64,000 nucleotides of DNA from Viscum album. Lineage: Eukaryota; Streptophyta; Magnoliopsida; Santalales; Viscaceae. Made by a program: the position numbers and the translations under genes. The DNA lies in contig OY728136.1 of assembly GCA_963277665.1 (NCBI GenBank), positions 804,723,123-804,787,122 of the forward strand, in the 5' to 3' direction. Below are positions 1 through 13,200 of the stretch, in pieces; position 1 is the first letter of the stretch; each line of letters opens with the position of its first letter. The notes beneath the pieces are model-generated. The model ran no database searches. It saw nothing but the letters and a program-made list of their open reading frames with translations, and was not told where the DNA came from.

Positions 1-1077
1 TTTAATTAATTCATTTGGGAAATTAATTAATGAGCATGACGTGATTAACTAATTCTTGAATTAGTCATAATAATGTGTTTGGAAAATTAATTTCTAAATT
101 AATGATGTGTTGGTAAATGATAACATTGAAATTTAGCTTTAAAATAATGAATGGTAACATGGTCATTGAACTTTACAATTATGAATTGTAACTTGGTCAT
201 TCAATTGTGATATTATGAGTTGTGGAATGTTCATACAGTTGTGAAATTATCAATGGTAACATGGCCAATAAACTGCGAGATTATTAATGGTATCATGGTC
301 ATTCAAATCGAAAATATTTATTGTAACATGTGAATTATTGTATGAATTATTGTATGGTAAAAATGGAATTTTGATTTATGATAACCCAAGATAATAATTC
401 AAACTCTTGCGTGGTTTAGATTAAGTATTGAGTTAGAGGTTTTCATGGGAACCAAAGGGTTTATTTGGTAAAATGATGAATAGTTGATGATGTGATAACT
501 ATTTATTTATGAACTGTGATATATTATTTATACAACTACATTCATTATTGTCTGATTGGATATTGTCTTAGACACAGTTGGTGGTGGCCTATAGAGTTAT
601 ACTCACACCCTACTCTGGCTGCCTCATCAGTACCTAAATAGATTCTATAGTTGCAGTACAAGATAAAGACAAATTTCCTATATTTGATGGATGAGATTGG
701 GTGGAGCATGGAAGAGGGGACAAAATGTGGTTCATGTACATCTTTGGAAGTTATCAGTGTCTAAAATTTTGATTTTCATTTTGAAACATAAAACAAACAT
801 TATCATGGTATGTCTATTGTACAATTTCGTTATTTTATTTACATTTGTGGTCATCATGTGATATTGGAATCCTTTTGGTTATGGTTATATATTTGGTTAT
901 TGAATATTTATTTTCCTCTATTGTTTTACTCTGAAATAGAGGGTATAATATCCCCAGGATAGAAATTATAATCTCAATGCTAGTCAAAAATCTCTAGCAT
1001 ATTGTGAGGCACACATGAGGTCTCATAGAAGACTCACTTGATAAACTAGTGTGTGGAACCTAGTTCAGGATGTTATA
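1..1077 (+). mobile_element. 3' part of a plus-strand gypsy-type LTR (start lies outside the window)
   Basis: The segment ends at 1077 in GGATGTTATA, a decayed form of the GGGTGTTACA end seen on other LTRs here. The sequence that follows (from about 1140) continues as the G1 LTR, which matches the 3' LTR from about 13195, so this LTR appears to be inserted in the G1 5' LTR. The stretch around 600-720 (CTCACACCC, then GATGAGATTGGGTGGAGCATGG) resembles the R/U5 part of gypsy LTRs and is similar to 33190-33300. The left end and its target duplication cannot be seen. The copy of the target site would be ATTGG at 1078-1082, which is untested. Confidence 0.5.
144..313. repeat. 34-bp minisatellite, five units
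   Basis: Units begin at 144, 178, 212, 246 and 280, exactly 34 bp apart. The core is ATTATNAATNGTAACNTGG followed by TCATTCAA. The units have diverged but keep the spacing without indels. The array lies in the LTR fragment that ends at 1077. Confidence 0.8.
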
Positions 1078-1529
1078 ATTGGGTTTAAAGGAAATATTTT
1101 TTAAGGATTTATTATTTATGATTCAAATTTTACATCCTAATATAATGAATTTAATTTTGGTGAAAAAGTCTTAGAATAATTTGATTTAACTTTTGAATAA
1201 TTTTTATGAGATTCTATTTGATAATATCAGCAAACCCATTTTTCTTTATATATGAAAATTTATAATGTAATTAGTTTTCTTCAAGTGAAAAAAAGTATGA
1301 ATCATAAAATGGGTAGAAACTGTATCTCACTATAATTTATTATGTAAAGTATTATATCACATGGGATGAAAATGTTATAGGAATACGTTAGAGAGTTTAT
1401 AGGTTCAAAAATAGTGACTATGATAGGATTTGGCTCTTCTCATAAAATTCCTTTTGAAATGGTAATAATGTTGATAGAATCACAATGGTTATGTGTGATG
1501 TTGATTTAATCTTATCAAAATTATATGTT

Positions 1530-4500
1530 TGAACATTTTTTCTAGTATACATGTTGAGAATAATAGTGAACCATGTCTTTGAAAAATATTATTACATTAT
1601 TTAAAACATAATTAACTATCAAATTATAATCGAAGGATCTTAATGTATAGTGTATTTGGAAAACTAGGTATATAAAACTAAAATACTAGGAATAAACAAA
1701 ATCATTATTTATCATCGATTATAAGTTCCTAACAACCTTTGAGACCAAAATATGCATAAGATTACCTTGGAGATATAATGAATAAAGGGATGAACTAAAA
1801 ACCCCAGTATGGGAATAAACATAACAATAAATCGTAGAACATGTGTAAGAAGACATAATAAGATGACATAAATGGAAAGTATGTTCATATGGAAGAATAA
1901 CATATATAATCATGGTATTATAGAATATTTGAAAACAATATATAACATGACCTAATCATGAGTTAGGGATCATTGCATATAAAGGATCATGAGTCAAGGT
2001 TAACCACCAAGACCGTTGCACATGGAGCATGAGTCAAGGCTAACCTCCAAGGATATTTCACATGAACTATCATGAGACTAAACATTATTCAATGTGATAG
2101 AGTAATATATAGTTGTACTCATCATAACATGTTCATGAATTTGTATCCTGCAAGAAAAAAACATAAGGGTTTCCAATGCAAAAAAATGGGTAGTGTAGTC
2201 ATGTCATAAATCATAATCAATAGGTTCATCATAAATAAATCCATGAAAGAAACAAATTAAACCATACATGGAAATTAAAAAAGAAAAATAAAACTATAAC
2301 CTTATAAGTTAGGTCAAGACGATTTTATAAAATGTAAAAATATTATTTAAGAATCATTAGAAATAAAACATTTTATTATAGATTAAGGAAAATATTAAAG
2401 ATCATTTAAAAATGAAAATGGTATAATATTTTATGTATAACTATAATTGAACAAATAATGTTTTCATAATAAATTTTTGATTTTAAAAAATAAATAATTA
2501 TTAAAAAATGTTATGGAGTGCACTTGAAATTATGTATGAATTTGGGAATTTCTATTTAATTGGGATTTCTTATTAAGAATAATTTAGAATGGAACCTTTT
2601 AATAACATGTACATCTATGAAAAATAAGGATGAACTGATCTTGATACATGATTTTGGAGTATAGAAATAAAATTTATATTATTTAAATGAAAACAAAATA
2701 GAATTTTATTTTGATAAAGAGAGAGAAGGAGTAACCTAAAAAATAATGGAGGTTAAGTTAAAATCCCTTTAGTTATGTCCGAAATGGTTTCACACAAGAT
2801 CCTAATGTTCTGGAAAATCATTTTAGATTCATTATTTAATAAGTCCAAATAAAATTCAACATGAAATTATTTTATTATAATTTTATTAATATCAATTATG
2901 GATTTTTGGTTGGGTTATATTGTTCAATTTCATTGTTTGTGAGTTTTCGTTTTCTTGGTTATAATGATCGGTTCTCTTATATAAGAGTACGAAAGATCAT
3001 GTTAAATTTGAATAGTTTTCTTGATGTTAAATTATATTATATTTATGAACATTTATAAGATAAAATGGTCATATAATTATCTTTATTATATGTAATATGG
3101 ATGAATCATTATATAAATATTTAATGATAATCACTTGGTTTAATTTGGTTGGTTTTCGATCATCACGTACTAGTTTTGTTTCATTATTTAATATCATACA
3201 TGTATAATGGTTCTAGAACATTAAATAGGTTGAAACACATGTATTATAATATATTTTAAACTAAAAAAGTGTTTTATAATTAGTCTTGATGAAGGTAATT
3301 TAAATTGAAACACATCATCCATTAATCTGATAAATTAACACATCACAGACAATGTGTTATTATTAGTACAAAAAAAGGGGGAATGTAAAATGGTGAAGAA
3401 TTATTCCAATTATAATATATTTTAAACTACAAAATTGTTTTATAATTAGTCTTGATGGAGGTAATTGAAATTGAAACGCAGCATCCATTAATCTGATAAA
3501 TTAACACATCACAGACAATGTGTTATTATTAGTACAGAAAAAATGGGGAATATAAAATGGTGTAGAATTATTCCATTAGTATAATAAAATTCTACTATAT
3601 GAAATGAAATTGATTTATCATACCATTTTTATGAGGTTATTCTAGGAGAGAAAAATAAATGAATGGAACATGGAAAGATATTAAAATTAAAGAATGAGGA
3701 TTTTACCTCTTGATTCCTTCTTCTTCAGAACCTCCATAGGGGATTATTTTCAGTCTTTTTTAAATACATAATGATCCTGGACATGGGGGATTTGTTTGGG
3801 AATTTATTTTCATATAATTCTTAAAAGGCCGAAGGCTTGATATGTGTAAATAAAACAAGTGAAGAGGGGTGGTATTTATCATGGAGGAGAGGGGTGAAAT
3901 CTAATTATTTTATTATTTTTTAATTATCATTTCCCAAGACTTTGAATAGATTGAGAATTATGATAAAATATATTAAATTAATTATGGGTCTTTTGAGATA
4001 AAATTTCATACAACAACGATGACTCAAAGAATAGTGTGTTTAACGTACAATGGTTAAATACCGTAAATTACCGTAATGCACTATTAAAAAATCACATAAT
4101 TTAAAAAAATCTCTAATATTCACCATAATTATTTTTTTACAAGTATAGTTAAAAAATTAATTCAAAATTATGAATATAATTTTATAAATATGATAAATTT
4201 AATTTTTCATTAAAATCATCATCCACTTGAAAAATAATGATTTTTAATTTATAATTGATTTTATAACGCCTTGAAAATATAATTAAAGTCTTAAAATATA
4301 ATATTTTAATCATGAGACAATAAATATTAATTTTTGATTAAATTTTAGGAAAATAATTTTTCTTTTAAATAATTATACTAATTATAAAAAGTGAATTAAA
4401 TATTTATAACTTATAATAATAAAAAAACATAAATTATCATTACAGAAACATTTATTTACTTATTTCAAGATATAAATATATCACATTTTCATTTATAAGA

Positions 4501-4700
4501 TACCAAAATTTAATTTATAATTTCATAGGTGAGGTTACTATTAATTTGTCTATTTTACTATTCATAATAGTCAGGTTATTATTCCAAAGGTAAATTTACT
4601 ATTCCATTTGTATAGGTTCCTTAAGTACTAGAAATACCACTTATTTTATTCATTAATCCTTTGTAATTATTGTATTTCATTCTTAATGTGATATTATGTG
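1530..4700 (-). mobile_element. minus-strand LTR of the G3-related family, nested in the G1 5' LTR
   Basis: Collinear similarity links 1755-1830 with 44150-44215 of the solo LTR, 3280-3360 with 36250-36300 and 42390-42460 of the G3 LTRs, 3690-3900 with 36460-36660 and 42640-42830, and 4440-4600 with 37200-37360. All are in the same direction, so the LTR reads on the minus strand. The promoter-like stretch is near 3870-3890 (GATAAATACC on the minus strand). The exact ends and target duplication could not be fixed. No coding remnants lie within, so it is probably a solo LTR. Confidence 0.6.
3245..3575. repeat. 166-bp tandem duplication
   Basis: Two head-to-tail units (3245-3410 and 3411-3575) start TATAATATATTTTAAACTA and include a long near-identical core (CCATTAATCTGATAAATTAA onward). 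The two units are far more alike than the two G3 LTRs are to each other. The corresponding part of the G3 LTRs is single, so the duplication arose in this copy. Confidence 0.9.
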
Positions 4701-5696
4701 ATTATAATATATGAAATAATTATAATAAGGGAATTTACATTGATAGAATTCTAGATCGTTTAAAAAATGATTCAAATTACTTGGTTTATGATTGTCCCAC
4801 TTACATTATCATGTTACAAGGATCAAGTAATATGATTTATGTTTTATTATATCATTCCATTGTAAAAGTGTTTTCAATTAGGATGATGTGTCTATATTTC
4901 ATTGTTATAGTTATCGGTATTTGATTTATATTCTCTTAAATATTAGATTTTTAATTTAAAATGATTATCTACATACATATTATCTAAACATGATTTCATA
5001 TGATATTTTACCTCATATTGAGAATTTGATAATTCCCCTTATGATGTTTCCCATCCCTTGGTTTTGATGATTATTATAGATCATGAATGTGAATAAGTGG
5101 ATTTATTTTATGTATAAATTATCAGAATGGGTAAAATAAGATTTCAAATGTTTATTTCCTTCATTAAACTAAACATTTAGGTCCCTATATGAAGAAGATA
5201 TTTGTCAAATTTATTAATTAAACCATCATATTAATGTATTATTTATCTATGTTATTCATTTTTATCTGTAGATGGTATTAAAAGAGTGTTTATTTATCTT
5301 GTGAGATTAATTTAGAGAAAAATATTTAAAACCCATGAGTAAAAACTAAATGATGAGTGTATATATAAGATAACGTCAATATGTTTTAGTAAAAATAAAT
5401 ATTTTGTTGTTCTATATGAAATGAAATATCTATCTTGTTAAAAGAAGTGGATAAAGGTTGTTGTATAGTTTTTCCATGGGTTAATAACCCCAAAGATGGA
5501 TTGTTGGGTATTAACTCAATTTTGGCCTGATTCATACCAAAGAGGCCTAACTCTCCACCTTATTTGACACTCTCATGGGATATGATTTGGTTAGTCACAT
5601 AATCCATATAGTTCACAATGAAGAAGTTAAATATACAACTATTTTAGTTATAATTCTAACCATAAATAACCTAGATTGAATAATGGAGTGTTTTTA

Positions 5697-5707
5697 TGGT
5701 ATAATAT
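5697..5707 (+). other. G1 primer-binding-site remnant (initiator Met tRNA type)
   Basis: TGGTATAATAT follows the LTR end GGAGTGTTTTTA directly. The intact form in gypsy chromoviruses is TGGTATCAGAG, complementary to the 3' end of initiator tRNA-Met. The first six bases match, and the position between the LTR and gag fits. Confidence 0.45.
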
Positions 5708-5849
5708 GCTTATTATTGTTTAGGTATTTCTTCAATGATCATATTTTTCTTCTTTATAAATTTAATAATATATTTATCATCACCATGAACATTCTTCTAT
5801 TATAGATATAGATGCTTCAATAAAGAATCGATCTAATATTCGATGTTGT

Positions 5850-6730
5850 GAACAATGTAGTGATTGTCCAAATGATATAGGAAATAGAGTTCAAAATATC
5901 ATGGAAAACCATACACAAAAATCCCGTGTAATGAGTAATAAAATTAATAATAAATATATCCCAAATAGTTATAGATGGAAGAAACATACTATTGATTCAT
6001 TTTTGAATCAATAAACACCATAATTTAATGTTCTTCACAACCAATTTATTTATAAAAAATGATTAATGATAGGGAAATTATATTTTTTTCCTTCAATATT
6101 ATGAAACTGAGATGTTCACATCGGTTGTCTACCCTTTGGAATGTTAATATGAACAATGGGGGAATCACATTTAGATTACTAGAATATGAGAGGAATTTGA
6201 TTCAATCGAGTGAGGTATTTTTAATGGAATATTCATCACTAAATATTTGTAGTGGACTCTTCACACTATTGTAGAATAAAAATTCCATGAATAGAAATAA
6301 AATAAAGATGAGACTTTTTAATCATATTAATAAATCCTCAAGAGACTCACACGTTACATCATAAAGTATATTTATCAACACAAGAGTAAATTTATTGATT
6401 ATTTTATGGATGAAAAACTAGTATTTGGAAGACATTTGTTGTATGAGAATTTAAAAAGAATGTGGATATTGTTCAATGTAAATATAAGGATCAAATGGAA
6501 TATGGAGGACCAAATTATTCATGGGAAAAAAATTAATATGTTAGACCAAGAAGTCTTAATAAAAAGTCACAAGGGGGTAAAATTTTCAAATTGCCTACAT
6601 ATAAATACTATAAGAGAATGCACATGGGTAATTTATCTCAAAAGCATTACAAGTATGGTAAATGAGGATGCCTAGATTGAGACTACCAAAATAATGGAAA
6701 GAGACTGAATATCACCACTTAGGTGGAGAA
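5850..6730 (+). pseudogene. G1 gag remnant with decayed double zinc knuckle
   Basis: Gag is the nucleocapsid/capsid precursor of gypsy elements. The best evidence is the C-terminal zinc-knuckle region at 6590-6670. It reads LPTYKYYKRMHMGN and, a little further on, HYKYGK in one frame. The spacing fits the CxxC..H..C, CxxCG..GH pattern of Ty3 gag, with several Cys replaced by Tyr or Leu (a TGT-to-TAT transition explains the Tyr). A basic, Asn- and Gly-containing stretch precedes it. Upstream of about 6400 the gag core cannot be followed with confidence. Open stretches at 6059-6274 and 6406-6675 lie here but do not carry the knuckle in frame. It is non-functional, with stops and frame changes throughout. 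Confidence 0.6.
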
Positions 6731-6904
6731 AGTATAAGAAAATTCTACAACCATTATACAATGCTTTAAATTTCTTGAGTATGGGAATTATGTGATTAAA
6801 TGATCTAACTCTAGAGATATTGAAGGGAATATGCAGGATCATCCTCTTAAAATAAGGGAGAAATATAGGGAATAAGAAATCACAACATCAAGTGTGGATA
6901 AAGT

Positions 6905-7235
6905 AATAATGTGATGAATGACACACTCATTATCCACTATAGAAAAAAATTCTTATTTTATTCTAGTTCTTCTAATTCTTTCATATATGATTTTTTTTCT
7001 AAAAATGAGCATTCACCACTTGAAATACCAAATATTGATCTATATATAATGTCGCGTAGTGTAATTATTTATCAAAATAAGGTGTATATATATTCTATAA
7101 TCAAGATTTGGGGGGAGTTACTTCAAAAAAATATCGTTCTTCTTCCCATAGTTTAATTTGACATGATCATGTGTATAGACTAACATTAAAAAAAATATTT
7201 TATCAAATACTTCTGAAGTAAAATTTTCATTCATT
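6905..7235 (+). pseudogene. G1 aspartic protease remnant
   Basis: The open stretch 6911-7156 (81 codons) is a true domain fragment rather than a chance ORF. It reads FLFYSSSSNSFIYDFF where gypsy proteases have a hydrophobic strand, the D-[ST]-G-A catalytic loop and a conserved SFI. Further on come KVYIYSIIKIWG and VLLPIV, then DMIMCID, at the positions of the flap and the conserved D-V-I-L-G-M-D-W block. The catalytic Asp has become Tyr and the Gly has become Ser, so it is inactive. It sits between the gag knuckle and the RT, as in all Ty3/gypsy elements. Confidence 0.75.
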
Positions 7236-7419
7236 TTCCTAATCATCTAGTTATCAAGTATAAATGGTAGGATAGTCCTACACATTTTCAACATAAAATT
7301 ATAGAATAATGTTCTTGATACCCAATAAAAAGGGGTTACTATCTCATATTGTTAGAGAGGAATTCAACATTGAGATCATGCCTATTGATCAGTAATATAA
7401 TAATGTATTTTACAATGAA

Positions 7420-8330
7420 TTTTTTGGCCTTTCGCCAAATCACGAGGTCTAATTCATATTCAATGTCATCCTATGGATCATTTCCCATCTAAAATAATCG
7501 AAATATATTAACCTTTATTAAATAGTAATAATTGAAGAATGAATTAAAATAGAATATTAGAAAGGATTTTATACACCATAGTTATTCAACAAGGGTTTCA
7601 TCCATCCTATTTATAAATAATAATAATAATGGATCAATACATATTTTCATCAATTATAATCGGCTTAAAAATTTACAATTATAAAAATGTATAATAATTC
7701 ATATATTAAAATACATTTAGATTAATTCACAGGATCTCAATTCATCTTAAATAATGTCCTCATTTGATGATATCATTAACTGAGGTTAAAGGGGGTAATA
7801 TTCTTAAAATATAATTCTTGAAATGTTTTGGACACTATGTGTTTAGAGTGATTTATTATCGACTTAACAATGACCCTACTATCATCAAGTATATTATGAA
7901 ATATGTATATAGAAATTAATTGAATCAATTTTTTTTATAATTAAAAATGATATCCTTATGTATTTTATATTAAATAAATTGAATACAAATTATATAATGA
8001 TTATGTTAAAGTTCTTGAGGAAGGATAAACTATAGGTGAAAATCAAAAAATGTGAATAATGGATATAAAATTTTTCTTCCATGGTCCATGTCATCAAAAG
8101 ATACAATATATATATTAATACATCAATGAATGAGGTTATAGATAAATGTCATTGACCAACCTATGTGACTTCAATACGTAGTTATCTTTGGTTATTTAGA
8201 TACGAATTATTCTTTGTGATAAATTCATCACTAATCCCAAATCCATTAACCTTATTAACCTAAAAATAAGTCAAATTACTATAAATATTATAATTTGAGG
8301 AATGATTTAATGATATTATGTTAATTTTTT
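7420..8330 (+). pseudogene. G1 reverse transcriptase remnant
   Basis: Fragments occur in RT order: FGLSPNHEV at about 7422 (linker before RT), KGFYTP at 7563, INYNRLKNLQL at 7653, then CFGHYVFRVIYYRLNNDPT at about 7829-7885 (the conserved RYG-YEF-MPFGL-NAP block). The thumb and connection follow as KFLRKDKL, MVHVIK and TSIRSYLWLF at 8005-8210. The catalytic F/Y-x-D-D segment is not recognisable. Reading frames change several times and stops are frequent. The order and spacing rule out chance similarity. Confidence 0.8.
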
Positions 8331-8439
8331 TTCACTACCCCAATTATTATATTAATATATAATGGATAAGGGTTTGTAATTTATAGTGATGAAATATTAA
8401 AAATATCTATATGTGTCCTCATAAAAAATTTAATGTAAT

Positions 8440-8640
8440 TGTTTATTTATCATCCCAATTAAAGGATCATGAGAAAAATTACCCAACACATGATTTAAAA
8501 TTTGAATACATGTTATTTTCATTATGAATTTGGCTTCATTAACTTTATGGAGAAAAGAATGATATATATATTTATTTTAATATCAGGAAATATATATTCA
8601 CATGGAAGGATTTAATAATTTACCAAAAGATATAGTGATA
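8440..8640 (+). pseudogene. G1 RNase H remnant
   Basis: One frame reads QLKDHEKNYPTHDLKFE, followed by LYGEKND and RKYIFTWKDL. This is the second half of the gypsy RNase H domain (the EKNYPTHDLE block and the LKYIFTQKDL block). It lies just downstream of the RT thumb and upstream of integrase, as expected. Two in-frame stops are visible. The N-terminal catalytic Asp region (8330-8440) is not readable. Confidence 0.8.
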
Positions 8641-8959
8641 ATCAAATATAATTTATTCTCATAACATAACCACATAGTAATGAAAAAAGGTGGATGGTGC
8701 TCTGTGTGTAAAAGACCATTCTACATTATCCAAGTTGAGGAATGAAAAAACATAATAGTAATTGATATATGATGGATAAATCTATAATTATTAATATATG
8801 AGGAGAAATATTACCTTTCTCAAGTTTCTCCTCAATTTAAAATTCTTTTAATGATCATTTAATACATAAAAATTATGTGGAGTTAAAAAATAAGGTTAGA
8901 TTAATCCATTGACTAACAAGGAAAAATATTAAGTTATATAGTTTATAAATATTATATGC

Positions 8960-9880
8960 GTCACATATATCCTGTAATTTAAAAAGAACATTTTAGATGG
9001 TTCAAAAATCTCATCTTTCTCTATCCATATTTGAGACCAACTTGTTTATATAGATCTAAAAAAACCACTAGTCACATGGCATGAATAGTTAAATCAAAGA
9101 GTATATGTCTCATGGAATGGTTATTCAGAATGTTAAGGAATACAAATAGAATACTTAATGTATGATTTGATAATTACACAGAACTATATAGAAATGGGAA
9201 CATATATATATTGGTTTCGTCTTTGGAATCCTGAACATCTAATGATAATAATTCAATATCAGATATGGTTTATTGTCTTATAATGTATAAACATTTTATT
9301 CCCAAAGATAATATTTCAAATTGGATCATCATATAATGATATACTTTATATAGGTGTTAGAATTCAGGAAGTACCACTATATACTGTTTATAATAAAGAT
9401 TTGGGTTATGTATTGAGATTCTATTAAAATATTCTATATGATTGGGGGACGTAGATGATTTTTAACACAACTTAAACCCATTAAAATGATGATATGTCTG
9501 AGATAACCATTAAAACTCTAAAGGATATGGTAATATCAAATTCAATGGATTTCCAAGGATGTTCAGATAAATATATTCCTCTAATAGAGTTATCATATAC
9601 CAATAGTTTCTTTTATATAATCCCAATGGAACCATATAAGGCTCTATATGGTAATAGATTTTAGATATCAACATGATAGGTTGGTGTTGGTAAATAAAAG
9701 CTTATTGTACCAAACATTGTATAAAAAATGACATACAAGGTCAAAACCATATTGGGGTATATGAAAACGATGAACAGTCAAAAGAATATTTATTCAAGAA
9801 ATTTATGAAGAGATATAGAAGATACATTTGGTGAAAAGTTTTTTTATCAAATTTCTTTATGGAAATGATTATTTATATTT
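8960..9880 (+). pseudogene. G1 integrase remnant
   Basis: The core region is weak (WNPEHLMII and IWFIVL near 9227-9280, where chromovirus integrases have WKWEHI-MDF and IWVIVDRLTK). The end is clear: IPLIELSYTNSFFY and EPYKALYGN at 9577-9660 match the IEFSYNNSYH and P-E-ALYG signatures. SQKNIYSRNL and GEKFFYQISLW near 9778-9865 match the QKSYAD-RR and GD-VFLKVSP blocks. None of the three DDE residues can be placed with certainty. Stops and frame shifts are present. Confidence 0.75.
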
Positions 9881-10049
9881 GATAAGTAAATGAATATAAT
9901 CCATAAGAACATAACAGCATTCATTTTTATTGATCACGTTGATGCCACATCTTTTATCTTATTACTCCCTCATCACCTCAACTAAGAACATGATTTATTA
10001 CATGTATTCTTTTTTTGTATGTACAAACTAGATCCTCAAAATTTACTAA

Positions 10050-10290
10050 AATATGTTGTGTTGAAATTGGAACAAGGCATATCCTATGATAAAACATTCT
10101 GAGATCTTGTATTAAAGAGACAATGTTCTGTGAAATACGGCCACACATCTATTCAAATTTCAATGTAAGAAATATTAAATTAATAATGATATATGGTAAA
10201 GGAAGGATATAATGAGTTAAAATTATCCTCACTTTTTTCCTATTTGTAATAAAAATTTTAGGGTAAATTTTCTGAAGGCATTAGAATTTA
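10050..10290 (+). pseudogene. G1 polyprotein C-terminal tail (chromodomain-type)
   Basis: KLEQGISYDKTF at 10059 corresponds to the short conserved block after integrase in chromoviruses. The last readable piece, NYPHFFPICNKNFR near 10220-10262, corresponds to the YP-LF-...-GKNF end of the polyprotein. The WxxH-type chromodomain core between them is not readable. It marks the end of the G1 internal region and the start of its 3' LTR. Confidence 0.55.
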
Positions 10291-13200
10291 ACGAACCAAA
10301 GTAATATACATTTCAAATTGATAAAATAACTGATATCTTCAAATACATGATAAACCCAATGTAAAATAAATTTAATGTTATTATAATAATAATGATAAAA
10401 AAATCTATATCAAAATTTAAGGTGGTAAATAAATTTCAAAAAATTCATTTATACGATAAAAATTTAATATATTTTATTATAGAAAGTTGTTTTCTAAAAA
10501 ATTGGTTTTACATATTTTTTATATTTTATTTTCAAATGTAAATTTTATAATATCATAATTTTATTTTTTAAAAAATATGTTTTAATATAGAATATAAAAA
10601 TTTACGTTGAATGATTTTTTTATTTTTCATAAAAAATATTTATTTCTCATAAAAAATCATAAAGTTTATGAATATTGTAATTTATATGATTTTATAATAA
10701 CAAATTTGTATACTATAATTTTATAAGACATTATATTTAATAAAATATTTAATTAGATAATGTAATTATGGATTTTAATAATTTATTTGATCTAGTACTT
10801 CCTATGTCCAATAAGTTAGAACTAAATTGAAATACGAGTTTAATAAAAACATTTTTCATTGTTTTCTTTGATACGAAATCTTATTAATGAATGAATCAAT
10901 TATATTTTTCTTTTAAATCCAAATTCCATGAATTTTATTAATAATAAATATATTTAAGTCATTAAAATAACTTAAAAGAATTATTCTATCTTATATATAA
11001 ATTTAATATTTTAAAATTTTATTCTTATAATAAAATATTTATTCTCGATTAAGTGTGTTGGTTCAAAAATTTACATCTCACTCCTTTATAATTTTTAAGT
11101 TTTTAACTTATTTTAAAATTTTGAATATAAAAGGTTCAAAATTGTTATAAAGGTCATATTTAATTTTTCATTAAAATTGAATCATTAAATTAAAACATAG
11201 TAACACTGATAAATTATAAAAATATTAAAAAGTATTTTACTTATGGTAAAGGCCCAAGCCATGTTAATTTTTTTTTTGAAATAATATTTTTATGTGATTT
11301 TTGACACACACCAACACTTCCCTTAGATTTTATTCATTTTATGTTTCATAGCTATTGAATATTATAATTACATTATTCAAAATTTAACTGTTACATCCAA
11401 AACTATCGTTCTGTAAACTTATAATAACCCAACAATTCATTGAAAGAAATAATCACATTAAATTTTTTATTTTCCATTAAATTATAAAAATATTACTCTT
11501 ATGTAACACTTACCTAATTTCCATAATATTATGGTTACCATTAGTTTTCTCATTCCTTTTATCTCAATGTTGTTTTGTAAGAGAAAACACTGCTTTCTAA
11601 CGTGAGTATTAATTTACCTTTATCGTTTAAATAAAAATAATAATTTCCTAATAATCTCTTACATTATTAATATAATAAAATATGTATTATAAAAATAAAT
11701 TTATTTTATTTTATTTATTTAACAATAATTATTTTCCCCATTTCATTGACTTAGACATTAAAAATTTTGTTATCCATGTGTTGTGCTGACTATATCCTCT
11801 ATGAAATAACCAAATTCATATTTCATATTTATTTTATTTTATTGCTAAAACAACATCATATATTATTAAGAAACATAAAAAACTATATGATATTATTATT
11901 GTTTAGTTATAATGATATTATGAACTTCTTTAACCATGGTGACCCATCGAGGTATATCGTGTTAATTATTTTTTTGGTTTATCCATTTCATCGAAATAAT
12001 AATATAAAAATAGATGTTGTATGACTATAGGTTGATAAATAAAAATATTATTATAATTATATAATCATTTAAATATTTTATTTTCGTTTTGGAATGATTA
12101 TATAGTGCATTTAACTTTTTTTTTAAAATATCCTTATAGATCTCTAAAATTAAAAAATTTAAGTCACCACCGATTCTATTTTTTGCAATAAAAAAGGAAA
12201 AAATTATAAAAAAAATTAATATGTTAATAAATAGTACATATTTAATAAAATATATATGAATAATGTCCCTATTAAGTAATATATTGAACTAAGTTTTTTA
12301 TTTAGTATGTTAATACAAGCACAAATTTAAGCTGGAACAAAGTAAGAACATATCATCTCAAGTTAATTTTATTGAGATATGTTTTAATGTTTTTCACTAA
12401 ATTCATTTCACTATTAAATATTTACTACCCATGAATATATTTTTTAATAATAATTTTTTAATTCATTATATTTATAGATATATATGATATTAAATATTCA
12501 AATTAATTATTGATTAAATGATTAATAATGTTTTAAAGGTTTTGATATCTCAATTACATTTCCTTGAGTTATACACCGCTTTATTAAACCATAACAATAA
12601 AATCCAGTTCATATAAACCCTATATGAATATATTGTTATAAAAAACCTTTATTTTATAGGGAATTATATTTTATATTCATTTCTACATCCATGATGATGT
12701 CGTTTATAATGTGTGAGATTGCAACGAACAATTCTCATATTTTTTAACAAACCATTCGTTTAAAAGTCTATTTTACACCATTTTGCCTATGTTTTCCTTA
12801 ATATTTGGAAAGGTATTAAGTTTTATATCTTTTTACCCTAAAAATTATCTTGTTTTATCAACTCTTAAAGGGATGTATTTTTCCAAAAAAAAAATACATT
12901 TGTTAAAAAATCATTTTAATAGAAAGAACTTATATATAACATTATGACCATAATTTTATTGCATAATAATATTATAAATTCCAGATTCGTTAATTTCTAA
13001 AACATTGTTATAAATTTAACATTAAAAAATTATGTAAAATATTTTTTAAATGATTTTAATATTCATTTGACAATAATTTGATATGTGTTTTAAATATATA
13101 TATTTTGAAATGTTTTTATCCTAGTTTTTTTCTCTGTCAATAAAATATTTACCTCCAAAGGTGGTGTGCTTCATGATTCACCTTTTGTATAAAAATTAAT

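Larger units (their letters stand above)
1078..5695 (+). mobile_element. G1 5' LTR (partial, interrupted)
   Basis: Two blocks align with the G1 3' LTR: 1140-1410 with about 13195-13490, and 5040-5290 with about 17815-18060. Between these blocks lies a minus-strand LTR (about 1530-4700). The LTR ends near 5695 in GGAGTGTTTTTA, just before a primer-binding-site-like TGGTATAATAT. The left part of this LTR is cut off by the LTR ending at 1077 and by the window edge. Divergence from the 3' copy is heavy, with substitutions and indels in every aligned line, so the insertion is old. Confidence 0.6.
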
